The position numbers and the translations under genes were made by a program. From Magallana angulata (Eukaryota; Mollusca; Bivalvia; Ostreida; Ostreidae): DNA of 64,000 nt. Below, piece by piece: positions 18,771 to 30,554 of the stretch. Location: the NCBI RefSeq assembly GCF_025612915.1, contig NC_069120.1, positions 2,884,501-2,948,500 of the forward strand. Direction: 5' to 3'. The notes under the pieces were generated by a model, which saw nothing but the letters and a program-made list of their open reading frames with translations, did no database searches and was not told the DNA's origin. Within the stretch, counting starts at the first letter, position 1. The number at the start of each line of letters is the position of its first letter.

Positions 18771-19995
18771 TTAGAAATGAGCGGATCTCACGTGTACACC
18801 ATGACAAATGGCAGGTATGTGGAACACTTGGTGAGGTAAGCTGTAGACAAGGTTGGTGAAGAAATAGGTGATTTCCTGGAAAGCTGAAATAGAGAAAAAC
18901 AAGTTTTGAAAGAAAATAAAATACATGTCAAAAATTGTACCATCAGGACAAAGGAGATACATAGTTTTAAAAAGGCAGCAAAATGAACCGAGATACTGTA
19001 TATATATAAAAAAAAAAGAAACTTAAAAAAAAAAATAAAAAATTGTTAATGAAACAAAACATAAAAGTGAAAAAAATCCCATATTTTCAAACAGATTGAT
19101 CGTTTAATGCAGCCTCCGTATAAAATTGTATGACGACTAGGTAAGAGTTACCTCCCTCCATGACCCCGTATGACGACACAGACACCGGGGTACAGTCGTC
19201 CGAGGTGACGGACACCTTCATCGTGACGTTGAGGACACTGGTCAGGTCAGCCGTGAACGAGTTGATGCTGACGCCATTAGTGGCCGGTCCCAGAACACGG
19301 GTCCCCACGAACTTAGACGTTGCTGCAAGCAAAGAACCTCAGACTCAGAACTCTTAAACGTGTGTCTTGTGTTTGTAGCTTGACTGCCACGAGGATGTAA
19401 CAGTTAGAAATGCGCTGCGGTAGTATATGACAATGTACGATATTGAATTTCATGAAATTACAATTGGCTATGCAGTGAATTTGTAGTTTATACAAAAGTA
19501 TGTTTGCGATTAGTTTTGAATGTTCTCTTTTGTTCCTGTGTTTTACCACCACATCACTAGACTTACCGGGAACACATGGTTCCTGCATGGTGGCCTGTTT
19601 TAGTCTGGTCACCACACATTTCCCGCCAACAATCGAGCGGGCGACTTGCTGAAAATCACAAATAACCAATGCTACCAACTTTGCAAACATGAAATGCTAG
19701 TATTATCTTTCTAAAAGCCTGAACATCCCTCAACGAACTAAATAGTGAACCTAATTTTTTCAAAACGGCCAAAAAATCAGAGTAGAAATTCCTATTTGCC
19801 TGAACTGTAGAACGGACTATTTGTTGTTTTGCTCACCTCTGTGTAGTCCACGTAGATGGTCAGGTTGTTGGTGGTTCCGTCGTCATTCTCCACCACCCTG
19901 TCCACGCGTTGCTTCTTGGCGTCGTAATCATAGTACAACCGGGACTGAATCTAAAATTATCTTCTGACAGTTTGACTCCAAGGTCCGAAATGAAT

Positions 19996-20061
<66 letters not shown>

Positions 20062-20246
20062 TTTATTTTCTAGTGACCACGTGTTGTACTAACTGTGATT
20101 GGCTCTGGTACTGCAAGAATAGGGTTGATCTTTCCGCCGACCTCTAACAGATCGGCCGTGAATTGGTGATGGACACAGCAGGGGGTAGGGTCAGCCCCAA
20201 GGGCAGCGGCTACGGCGGCCAGCAGGACGAAGACTTCCTTTACCAT
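18771..20246 (-). CDS. Ependymin-related protein 1 of cluster (secreted)
   Basis: Five exons: 20246-20094, 19950-19837, 19648-19567, 19322-19152, 18883-18771; 633 nt, 210 residues, splice phases 0,0,1,1. The start MVKEVFVLLAAVAAALG is a clean signal peptide. The mature part has the ependymin-related pattern: PCCVHHQF, then LYYDYDAKKQRVDR, GGKCVVTRL, EPCVPA, SDDCTPVS and a last Cys in ICHG. N-glycosylation sites NLT and NVT are present. Family proteins are secreted, calcium-responsive glycoproteins with a hydrophobic-ligand-binding fold. In molluscs they occur as expanded families in haemolymph, mantle or other secretory tissue. It stands head to head with the next gene (711 bp between start codons), which suggests a shared control region. 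A (GA)n run lies in intron 1. Confidence 0.92.
19998..20057. repeat. (GA)n microsatellite in ependymin-related gene 1, intron 1
   Basis: About 30 pure GA units, between exon 1 (ends 20094) and exon 2 (starts 19950). Confidence 0.97.
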
Positions 20247-20957
20247 GTTTGTAATGTGTCTGTGCTAAGTCTGAGAGAAGGCTTCTGTACTGCTTATCAG
20301 TAGACAATGAAACGGCTGAAAAACAAGGTTCAAAAGAGACCAAGATTACCTGTACCTTGTGTGTTATCAGATGTGGAGCTATCTATTGCAAAATGTTCTA
20401 ATTTATTGCAAATCAAAATTTTCCAAGATAAATGCTAAAAAACCAAATTCTAGACAAGTTCCTTGAACAATTGCGTTGCCCTGCTTCTAAATAGTGCCAA
20501 CAAATGTTTAAAAATGTTTGCATTAATCAGAATAGCAATGCAAGAGACGACCAATAAAGTACAGAGTAGAATTGAATAAAGAGTACAGAATAGAACAGAG
20601 AACCTATATATATTTATTGTTCCAAATTAAGGCTCCTTAGTACGTAAAGTTTAATATGCAAGTAAATTAATTATATTAAAAGTGTTTGGAAACATATTAA
20701 TTGCTGTAGTAGACCGTGTGAACCCAAATTCAACATATTTCTAACAAGATTTATACATTAGTACTATTAGGATTTTGAACTCTCTTAGGCAGCTGGCTGT
20801 GCCATATATCGACCGTTTTGATAAGACTTGTATGACTCAATGCCATATGTTTTGAATAATCATTGAATGCGAATGAGACAATATTCTTATCTGTTTCGAG
20901 ATTTGGCATTAGAACAGTAATTCCGTCTACAAGATTTCCACTTTTTCTTCTATTACC
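20247..20957. promoter_or_regulatory. Shared upstream region of two divergent ependymin-related genes
   Basis: The 711 bp between the two start codons have no coding potential and must contain both promoters. No unmistakable TATA box can be singled out in this AT-rich sequence. The call rests on gene orientation only. Confidence 0.5.
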
Positions 20958-23900
20958 ATGTCTCTGTGCGCTCTCCTGATTTTTGCTGTTCCAGTGGTGT
21001 TAAGCAAGGCAGCTGGCCCAGCCCCTTGTTGTATAGGCAAGCAGTTCTCCGCTTACATCGATGAGACTGGAGGTCAACCAACAGCATCGGGCGGGAAATT
21101 TATTGATGTAAGAAAATAATAAGTATTACTCAACAGATATTTAAATGAGCCTCCCTTAGTTTTTAATTTTTACAGTTTATGATTTATTAGGATAGAGTGT
21201 ATACCGGTATTCAAGAAGCAGAATATGTAAATAATATCGCCTGTAAAGTATTTGTTCCATTCGTTCAATTTTTAAAAATCACTTAGAATTCAATCATTCG
21301 GTGTTTTGACTGACCTGCATTCTTTGTGTTCTTTCAGCAACAACTGTATCTGCAGTTTGACTACACCAACAAAAGGACGTACGTGGAGGGCACCCTGATA
21401 CTTCCCACCGGTCCCTTACCTTACAAAGTGGTCAACGACTACGCCGCGGTAATCCCTCACACTGTCTGTTTGTCTGTTGATGTGTGTGTGTTTGCTCGTC
21501 GGTCTGTCTGTATATGATTGTCAGTTCGTTTGCATAGTCTATGTGTCTGTCTGTCTGTCATTTGGTTTGTATGTGATTGTCTGTCCGTCTGTATGTCTTA
21601 TATTTACCTTTAAAACACAAACAAAATTGATATACATTTATATGATTACAATGCTTACACTTACTGTCTTCACTGAACTGTAGAATGTAACCTACTCTTT
21701 CACCAATGGTGCCTGTTACACCATGGGGCCTCCTTCTTTCCCTCTGCAAGATCCATGCCAACTATGTAAGTATGAACCAAAGTGTGCTTCCATTTCATCA
21801 CTTTAAGCGTGATTGCTCATTTAAACAGCATACTCTAAAACCTGGCTTTGCCTGGTCCCATTGGCCTGGTTCGGCCTGGCCTCAAAATTGACCTGGACCC
21901 AAATTTTGGCCTGGCCTAAAAAATTGGTCTCGCCGAAAATTTGGCCTCTACAAAAAATTTTTGGACTCAGTTTTATTTTAATATTTTCATTACATATTTT
22001 ATGATTTTATTGATTTATGCTCAATACACATGGAACATCACACTACGTGGCTTTTAATATGGCTTTTATAGTGATAGTTCTATTGAAACATATACGACTA
22101 CATGTACAAGTAATTGATTCTAATAGATTTTGATCCAGTCTGTTCACAAATTCCAAAATACTTTAAGAATGTAATTTAATACATGTAATGTTATTATATT
22201 ACCATGGCATGTTTTGTTTATTAAATATACTTAACTCAAACTACTCGGAGGATCGGACAATTCAATATCATTTACTGGTAGATTCTATCCAACATTAACG
22301 GTCACAAAATATTTTGCTTTTCTTCAAATTTTGATATTGAGGTTCCTCAGGGGAATCCCACATTGTTCCCTAAATAAACAAAAAACACATGCATGAAATA
22401 CTCTTATCAAGAGGTGATATTAGTGGGTTATGCAAATTTATTCTGCCGTGTAACTTCCCTCATAACCCGCATGTATCATCAAAGAAAGCATTGTTTCTTG
22501 TTTATAATATTTAAATCTCTCTTTTAACAAAAAAATAAGTTGATAGTAAAAAGTAAAAAAAAAATTTACTAAATTAATGTTAATGTACATATACATCAGT
22601 ACGTTAGCTGAAAGAAACAGCCAAATCGTCTTTGAGTCTAACATCATCATGATTATTTCGTGCAGTCCGTGATTTAACTTTGGTTGCTGAAGGTTTCGAC
22701 CAATCGATTAACGTGTCGTAGAGGATTTGATCACGCCCTGATCAAAATTATCACCTTATAATGCTCCTTATTCCTTAAGAATTGGAGGAATCAAACTTGG
22801 TGGATGTAAATACGATTAAAACAAGAAATTGAAAATTTCATATCTATACTGTATATAAAGATCGAGTAATACAATGTATCAAGTTGTACTGTGGTTTCTC
22901 TATCACTCGTGGGCATCAATTAATGTTTATGGATTAAGTAAAGATGACATTTCAAGGATACGTTAATTTGATTCCAATAACACAGTGTTATACAGTTATA
23001 CATGAAAAAGCTGATCAATGAACACTTATTATGATAATTATTGGATAAGCTCAACTACGATACAGGCTAAAATTCTGTATTACAAATATTGATAAAACCA
23101 CATTAAGTATATTATAGTCTGCCCCAAGTTATTGCTTCCATCACTTTTTGATGATTTTTAATAAAAATACATATACCTGTGAAAGAAATACAGTTGAAAT
23201 AGATGAAAGCGAATATATCCAAGATATCTTCATTGAACATTATCATCTTTCACTCATAAAATTTCCCAGGAACGAAAACAAATTTCTTACGGAGATTTAT
23301 AATGGGACTTGTTTACATCTTTTCTCCATTTGTAAGTACTCGGGACACCTAGCGCAATTTTTCAACGTTATCATCCGGGCTTATTAATGGCTGATGCAAT
23401 GCAAAATACCCGTAGACTTTTTATTTTATAATGTGTATTGAAACCTGAAGCGTTAGAGGGGGCGTTTCAAAACAGATAATCTGGACATTTTTCATAGTGG
23501 ATGAACGTAGTTTGAGCACAAATGTATTTATGATTATCGAAATATCAAGCGAAATGTGGTGGAAGCAAAAACTCGGGACAGAGTGTAGATAAGTTTTATA
23601 ACAGTGAAACTACTTTATGGTTTTTGGAGTCAGATTTATGTCTAACAGGCATTTTCCTTATTCACTTTTCCCAAGATTTTCTTTTGACATAATGTTCTAT
23701 TAATAGCTACTGCGCGTTACGTGGGGACGTCACAGCTGGGGTCCCCCTCCCACCACATCACCGTCAACACGTATCAGCTTGACCTTGGGGATCTGAGTGT
23801 CAAGGCCGTACTGAGCGCCGACGGAAGCTGTACCCCCATCATGGAGTCGCTAGTTGGAAACATGGGAGGAGGTGATGTGGATTGATTTCTGTTTAATGTC

Positions 23901-24857
23901 TTGTCGATATTCTTTATCTTTCTTTTTTGAGAGGAAGTAGATAGACATGCCCTTAGGAGATACAACTATTCATCTACAGTCAAGACAATTACCTAGACAA
24001 ATAAGGGTGGACAGCATTATTATGCTGTATTATATAGCATATCAATAAAAATGTGTAAATGTTATTTTTAATTTTAAGTAGAATTTATGTCATTTGCGTA
24101 CCTCATTACATGTGTCTGTACTTTACATTCCCATCGCACATGTATTTGGTCCCGATAGAGCCATCTGCAAACGTGTAACAGCGCGTCAGGAACAACAAGT
24201 GAAAACACGCTAGCGCAACGTCAGAAACAACGCGCTAGTGCGACGTCAGAAACAACGCGCTAGCGCGACGTCAGAAACAACGCGCTAGTGCGACGTCAGA
24301 AACAACGCGATAGTGCGACGTCAGAAACAACGCGCTAGTGCGACGTCAGAAACAACGCTCTAGTGCGCAGTTGCGCCTTTATAACAGCAGCTGATTTGGT
24401 TTTATTAGCCGGGCTCTGCTGAAAGCAGAGTCCTGGCTGTAGGCAGGCAAATCGCCAATGTTACTATAAATAGCACAAGTAAACAAAAAACCAAACAGCG
24501 TCAAAGTAAAAGCTTCCGCTACACCAAATAGTTACACAAAGAGCCACGTTTTGTCAAAAGTGTTGGCATTTTAATTGTTTCTTTTATTTTAATTTCGAGA
24601 GAATTGTCTATCTTTTTAGTTTTCTTATTAATAACTTAATTGTTTTAAAAACAAGACTTTGCATTTTGGATACATACAATGCGCATGAATTTTCATGAAC
24701 TACTTTGCTGCACGTTGAAGAAATTGGGATTGAATATATAACGCTTGTTGCAAAATTCAAGGCAGAAACTGTTGAACTTTTTTCTACTAGACAAACATAT
24801 TTTTGTTTTTAGCCGCTTACAAAAATCGCTCTCTGATGCTTTGCCGACATTAAAAGC

Positions 24858-24917
<60 letters not shown>

Positions 24918-25902
24918 CAGTCTTTACCACACAATATGCATAAAGACACACCAAAAGAGCCCGGCTTTCAGTACTTCAGTACTTTGATATTAATAGTGAA
25001 TCAATGATCATTTATATCATAATTAATTTTTACCGTTAATGATTTGTTAGTAGGAGAAGACCTCACCCAAGAATACAGAAGCTAGCAGCTAGCCACTAAC
25101 AGTGAAAACCATCAAAGTACTGAGAGTACTTGATGAAAAAGTTTTAATAATATCAAGATGCATAAAAAATTTGTTTGAGCATTTGACAAATTCGGATCCA
25201 GTAAAGCTCGCATCTCTAAGAATTCTAAATGTGTTTCTGTTAAATAGGAATCAAATGAATATTTCTGTTTATCTATATACGGGTCATATAAGTTATGAAG
25301 ATGTTATTATCAAAATGGTAGTCTTAAAAATGAAAAAATAACGCATCGTATAAAGTAAGAATATTTCATGATAAAGTAATCTACAGGGCATCTGTGGTAT
25401 GACAACAAGTAGTAGTAATATAAAATCAAATCAGCCGCTGTTTCTGAATGCAAAGAAGTGTACTCCACTTTTCCCATTCAACACATCCATTAATGTATTT
25501 TTTCCACTCACAACTTCTACTACAATTAATATAATTTGCGTTGTTGTGTTAGCGTGACGATGTGTTTTGAGTTGGCTTGATTGCGTGTTTTAAATAACGC
25601 GCTATAGCGCGTTGTCACTTCGTACTAGTGCGTTGTTCTTAACGTCGCGCTAGCTCATTGTTATAAAGGCGATAGCGCGTTGTTTCTAACGCAGTTACAA
25701 CTTTGCAACTGGCCCTATCGGGGCACCACCCAACTGGCCCTGTTTTTCTCTCATTACACACGGACCTTTTTTGTTGTCTGTTTTAGTTGCTGAGCAGCTG
25801 ACGCTGTTTTTCTCTAACTACACCAGGGGACTGACCCAGGAGTCGGTGTTTAACTTCGACAGGTCGACCTGTGGTCCATTACCCAGTGCACCAACCGCAT
25901 AA
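20958..25902 (+). CDS. Ependymin-related protein 2 of cluster (secreted)
   Basis: Five exons: 20958-21107, 21338-21448, 21684-21765, 23707-23871, 25787-25902; 624 nt, 207 residues, with the same phases as its neighbour. The signal peptide is MSLCALLIFAVPVVLSKAAG. The Cys pattern fits the family: PCCIGKQF, GACYTMG, DPCQL, GSCTPIM, and a last Cys in RSTCGPLP. N-glycosylation sites NVT and NYT. Introns 3 and 4 are long because of inserted elements: a family-B MITE at 23113-23589 and a TIR element at 24148-25727 that ends about 60 bp before the last exon. Role inferred as for the family; no specific ligand is known. No sign of decay in the coding exons. Confidence 0.92.
21835..21965. repeat. Degenerate TTTGGCCTGGCC-type tandem array
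   Basis: Short, strongly diverged repeats of a word near AATTTTGGCCTGGCCT lie in intron 3 of ependymin-related gene 2. The unit length wanders between about 16 and 22 bp. Confidence 0.55.
23113..23589. mobile_element. MITE family B, copy 1 (ependymin-related gene 2, intron 3)
   Basis: The left end is TATAGTCTGCCCCAAG. The right end, reverse-complemented, is CTACACTCTGTCCCGAG. The middle is shared with the element at 36543-37023 (for example ACGGAGATTTATAATGG, TACTCGGGACACCT and TTCAACGTTATCATCCGGGC). Non-coding; about 477 bp. Confidence 0.8.
24148..25727. mobile_element. TIR element with GCGCTAGYGC / GACGTC subterminal array
   Basis: The ends are inverted repeats: the left GGTCCCGATAGAGCC plus TGCAAACGTGTAAC matches the reverse complement of the right end. 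Just inside, 24180-24370 carries about seven copies of a 25-bp unit holding two perfect palindromes, GCGCTAGCGC (or GTGC variant) and GACGTC. The right arm (25590-25700) has diverged inverted copies. GCGCCTTTATAACA and its complement follow on both sides. The core (24420-25550) is AT-rich with a GA run and no transposase. It sits in intron 4 of ependymin-related gene 2. Confidence 0.8.
24862..24913. repeat. (GA)n microsatellite
   Basis: About 26 pure GA units within the core of the TIR element at 24148-25727. Confidence 0.97.
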
Positions 25903-26549
25903 TAAACCTTGTCTTAGTCTGACTTAGTGTCATAATAAACCTTGTCTTAGTCTGATTCAGTGTTCTTATCATATGTCGAGTTCTATATGGAATTATAGAT
26001 ACGTATATTATTTTACGTATATATAAAGTGAAGCACACAATAAACATACATTTGACATCAAGTTCACTCTAATTAAATTAAGATGTAAGAACGAATCAAT
26101 CATCCATTTTTAATTAGAGTGTGCAAAGTTCTTTGACATTTCCATCCTACACATCTACTTAACGGTTTTAAAGTAACAAGACACCCATTTAAATTGACCA
26201 AAGACAAGATGATAAACCAAATTTCAAAGCAATACAGTAATCCAGCCCGATCGACACATTAATTTATTGATCATTCAGCTTGGAAGATGGAATCATTGTA
26301 TCCTTACATAACCTGTATTTTATACCATTCGATATATCTGTTTTACCTTTGCCCCATCTAAAATGCTTTGTGTTGGGGGGGGGGGGGGGGTATCAGTGCA
26401 CGTGGTGATGTCAAAAAATGACATGAAAAATAAGATGCCAACGGAACTAAAGCAAGCTGGTTAGTCACCAAATTAATAACCAGATCTGCCTTAATTTTTT
26501 AGATATGAATTTTTAAGTAATAAACTATTATTTTGTTGGGAAAAACCCC

Positions 26550-27290
26550 ATAAAGAAGATGGGAGAACAAGATAGCGCAAATGCCCTTTTGATTTAAATT
26601 TCAAATTTAATTTTTTCCAACTAAATATACTTGATAATGTTATAATACACGTTTACAAAAGGACAATTTCTAATTATATTCAGTTTTTAATATTTTAACA
26701 AACGATAAGAAAAAAAAAATCTTAAGTTTTGGTGGTATCGAACCCACAATCTAAAAACCCTAAGCCTAATGTTACCTATTGTCTGGTGCTCTAACCACTG
26801 AGCCATTTGAATCACGACAAATTTCATTGTTAAATGCTATATGCAACTTCAACCACGAATTTACGGACTTGTATCATTTTTCTAAAACGTTCAAATGTTG
26901 CGATACAAAATGACATTTTTAAAGTATAGTGGGTCATCTCTCCACGTTTTCGTTGATTAAGATCGGTTTGAATTCCTTTAAACCGTATATACTAGACTAT
27001 GGCAAAAATATGGAGCTCAGACCCACTCTATAAAAGACAAGACATTGAAGTTCTAAAAATGACATTATTTGGAGATTTTGACACGCATACGTTAGATTAA
27101 ATCGACCTATTCCAAATATTTAACAGATATAAGGGTTATAAATCGATGTTATGGTAAATATACATTATTTTTAATAATTTAGAAAGAAATTATGAGATTT
27201 GTTGATATTTTGATTTTATAGTATTTTATCTATCCTCATAAAGGCAGTTTACACGCCTTATTCACCCATCTTCTTTTTCTTTTAATTTTT
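26550..27290. mobile_element. TIR element with tRNA-like segment on the minus strand
   Basis: A short inverted pair AAGAAGATGGGAGAA (left, about 26555) and CACCCATCTTCTTTTT (right, about 27268-27284) bounds about 740 bp without coding capacity. Inside, on the minus strand at about 26820-26730, is a strong tRNA-like signal: GGCTCAGTGGTTAGAGCAC (A-box and D-arm) followed about 55 nt later by GTGGGTTCGATACCAC (B-box with a closing stem). The boundaries rest on a 13-15 bp imperfect TIR and are uncertain. Confidence 0.55.
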
Positions 27291-27385
27291 AGCATTTCCC
27301 TATATATTTATACCGAGCTATTCTTTTTAAAGAGATCAACACAGTCAAAAAATGTTCACGACCATTCAGCAACCCTTAACAGTCA

Positions 27386-28220
27386 ATTGACAAACATTGT
27401 GTTACATTGACAAACATTGTGTTACATTGACAAACATTGTGTGACATTGACAAACATTGTGCTACATTGACAAACATTGTGTGACATTGACGAACATTGT
27501 GTGACATTGACAAACATTGTGTGACATTGACAAACATTGTGCTACATTGACAATCATTGTGTTACATTGACAAACATTGTATTACATTGACAAACATTGT
27601 GTTACATTGACAAACATTGTGTTACATTGACAAACATTGTATTACATTGACAAACATTGTGTTACATTGACAAACATTGTGTTACATTGACAAACATTGT
27701 GTTACATTGATAAACATTGTGTTACATTGACAAACATTGTATTACATTGACAAACATTGTATTACATTGACAAACATTGTGTTACAATGTGTTACATTGT
27801 CAAACATTGTGTTACATTGTCAAACATTGTGTTACATTGTCAAACATTGTGTTACATTGTCAAACATTGTGTTACATTGACAAACATTGTGTTACATTGA
27901 CAAACATTGTGCTACATTGACAAACATTGTGTTACATTGACAAACATTGTGCTACATTGACAAACATTGTGTTACATTGTTAAACATTGTGTTACATTGA
28001 CAAACATTGTGCTACATTGACAAACATTGTGTTACATTGACAAACATTGTATTACATTGACAAACATTGTGTTACATTGACAAACATTGTGTTACATTGA
28101 CAAACATTGTGCTACATTGACAAACATTGTGTTACATTGACAAACATTGTGTTACATTGACAAACATTGTGTTACATTAACAAACATTGTGTTACATTGA
28201 CAAACATTGGGTTACATTAA
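27386..28220. repeat. 20-bp satellite array
   Basis: About 41 tandem copies of ATTGACAAACATTGTGTTAC with few variants (GTGTT/GTGCT/GTATT and TTGACA/TTGTCA). A short register break lies near 27781-27800. Variants are interspersed, not clustered, apart from a run of TTGTCA units at about 27795-27875. Confidence 0.97.
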
Positions 28221-28541
28221 CTTTACACGCGTGTGGGTGAAGCATAGATGTTAGATCTTAGTTACCGAAAGGGCCGCTGGTCGAGCCCCGCTGTCGTCAC
28301 TTGATGTTGTGTGTTGTGTTCTAATACAAAGAATCATATCTGCATTACGCCATTCCAACCAGCTGCAATGAGGAACCGGAGTGAGTTATCTTATCTTAGC
28401 ACCGCGAGGGGTCGCCACAAGATAACGCGGTCCAACATAAACAGCTGATATGGCATCTCTACACGTTATCATGTATATCAGCATCATTATTATAGTAGAT
28501 TTTAGACGAGGTACATGTATTAAGAAGACAAAACAAAGGCA

Positions 28542-30457
28542 ATGGCGAAAAATTATGGATCGATGACAATCCCTCAGCTCAAATTAGAATTAGATAAGTT
28601 TGGAGCAAAGAAATCGGGACGGAAAAGAGAACTTGTTGAGAGGTAAATATTCACGTTCATACCTCATCTTGATCTTGAGTGTTTGCTGTGATATTATGCA
28701 TATTCTATTCATAAAAACCTAGATGAGATGAGTGGTAATGTAAATACTCTTTTTAAATTAAGTGTGCTTGTATGATCGGTCAGAAAACAAACAAGCAGCA
28801 CAAAAAAACGATGTTTTAGTTTCACTCGAATTTCCTCGCCGATAAACTAGTTTTGACGTTTGCTATCTTTCATTCAAGTTATACTGAGATAATGGGGATT
28901 TTATTTAACATATTTAAGAGGTATTTTCTTTGCTGTTTAGAATTAAAATTTGTCATATCTCAAATTTGCATTTACTTAGTGTTTCAAACATTATAATTTA
29001 CAGACTTGAGGCATATGCGCGTAATGCACATTGCTCTAGAGCAGAACCAGCTGGTCAGGATTACACCATGGATTTGCCTGATCCTGATTCCTATCAAGAC
29101 CTAAATAGCGATAAAAGTTTTCCTGGATCCCCATTGAATGAAATAACCACTTACTTGTCCCAATTCAACAAGAACATTGAATCCAAGGCGAAAAACTTGT
29201 ATAATGACGGATTTATTAGATACCTCAGGACAACTGAGTACAATTCGCTCTGGTATGTTAGAGGTGCCATAAGAGCAGAAATGTCCAAATCTATTGTGTA
29301 CATTATAGATATTGAAATCGGTCAAGATGGAAGTGTATTAAAATGCCAATGTGAGTGTGCAGCTGGTATGGGACCATTTGCACATTGTAAACATGTGTCA
29401 ACAGCGTTATATGCTTGTGCATGTTTTAAGCAGCACGGCAGTATAAAGACAGAACAAACGTGCACCCAAAGATTACAGACATTCCACAGAGTGAAGCCAC
29501 ATAAAGGTTCTCCGATGAAAGTCGTGAATTTAGATATGCCAGGATGTGATGAAGTCTGTAATTTACCAGAGGGGTTTGATCCAAGGCCAGAGGAATTCCG
29601 AAACCATCCAGGATACAAGTCTTGGTTTCAAAATGTATGCTTGTCATTTAAGGGCATAAGTAAAACCCCAATTTATCAAACATTTCCTCCAGCCAATATG
29701 ACAGGATTTGATATTGACCATGATTATTTGCAGTATCAAGGAAGTTTTGAATGTCTCCAACAATTGAATGTTACGAAGATTTCGGAAGAAGAAGCCAGGA
29801 TTCTGAACATGAAAACAGCCGATCAAGCTTTAAGTAATTTGTGGCATGAGGAAAGGTGCAAGCGCATCCATTCATCAGTCTTTGGGAGAATATGCAAGAT
29901 GACAGAAAGAACGAACCCAGAAAAGTTGGCAGAAAGTCTAGTCACTAAGGCTCTACGGCTTCGTACATCACCAATCCTGCATGGACAGAAATTTGAAAAA
30001 GTGGCAGTAAAAAAAATTTGAAGAGATTACTGGACAAACAGTACATCCCACCGGTATATGTGTGAGCCTAGCACACCCTTACTTGGCGTCATCTCCTGAT
30101 GGGATCATAGACGAGGACACCGTTGTTGAAGTTAAGTGTCCGTATGTTGCTAGAAATAGCATGATTACGAGACAGACAGTTCCATACATCCGTCAAAATG
30201 GTACAACGTTTTCACTGGACACCAATCATGATTACTATTACCAAATTCAAGGACAGTTATTCTGCGCAGAAAAACAAAAATGTGTGCTCATTGTGTATAC
30301 TTTTCTTGATATTTTGTTTTTCACAGTTGACAGAAATGACAAATTCATATCAGAGATGTTAAAGAAACTGGATTCCTTTTATGAGAAATGTTTTAAACCT
30401 GCACTTTTGGAGAAACGTTTTTTCAAGTCATATCAGGATTGTCATTGTCAAAAATAA
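28542..30457 (+). CDS. Transposon SAP + SWIM zinc finger + YqaJ-type nuclease, one frameshift
   Basis: Exon 1 28542-28642 encodes an N-terminal SAP-like DNA-binding motif (MTIPQLKLELDKFGAKKSGR). Its donor joins 29004, giving ELVERLEAYARN. The large exon 29004-30457 has a SWIM zinc finger (CQCECAAG then HCKH). After about residue 340 it has a YqaJ/lambda-exonuclease-like core with LHGQKFE, SSPDGI and VVEVKCPY, the acidic and Lys residues of the PD-(D/E)XK fold. The frame shifts by one base in a run of eight A at about 30009-30016. The upstream frame stops at 30019-30021 and the homology continues in another frame from there. Function in the transposon: probable recombination or end-processing nuclease, by family only. 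It could also be a sequencing slip in the A run. Confidence 0.82.
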
Positions 30458-30554
30458 ATTTGTTCTAACTTTGATTTCACTTTCATTTATTACTAGTATA
30501 CAGGTATTTTACATTAAGGTAAAACAACAACATGATTGCAAAAGATGAATTTAT

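Larger units (their letters stand above)
25903..28384. other. Intergenic stretch between ependymin-related gene 2 and the ISL2EU transposon
   Basis: No host gene seen. It holds a poly-G run (about 26376-26391), a TIR element with a tRNA-like core (26550-27290) and a 20-bp satellite array (27386-28220). Confidence 0.6.

Noticed and set aside
26730-26822. Functional tRNA gene on the minus strand
   Set aside because: The A and B boxes are good, but the part between them is too long and the anticodon arm does not fold; tRNA-derived.
27386-28220. Possible CRISPR-like array
   Set aside because: Units are directly abutting with no unique spacers, and the host is an animal; it is a satellite.
28228-28300. 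tRNA-like text with a GGTCGAGCCCCGC B-box-like word
   Set aside because: No convincing A-box or arms; too weak to list as a feature.
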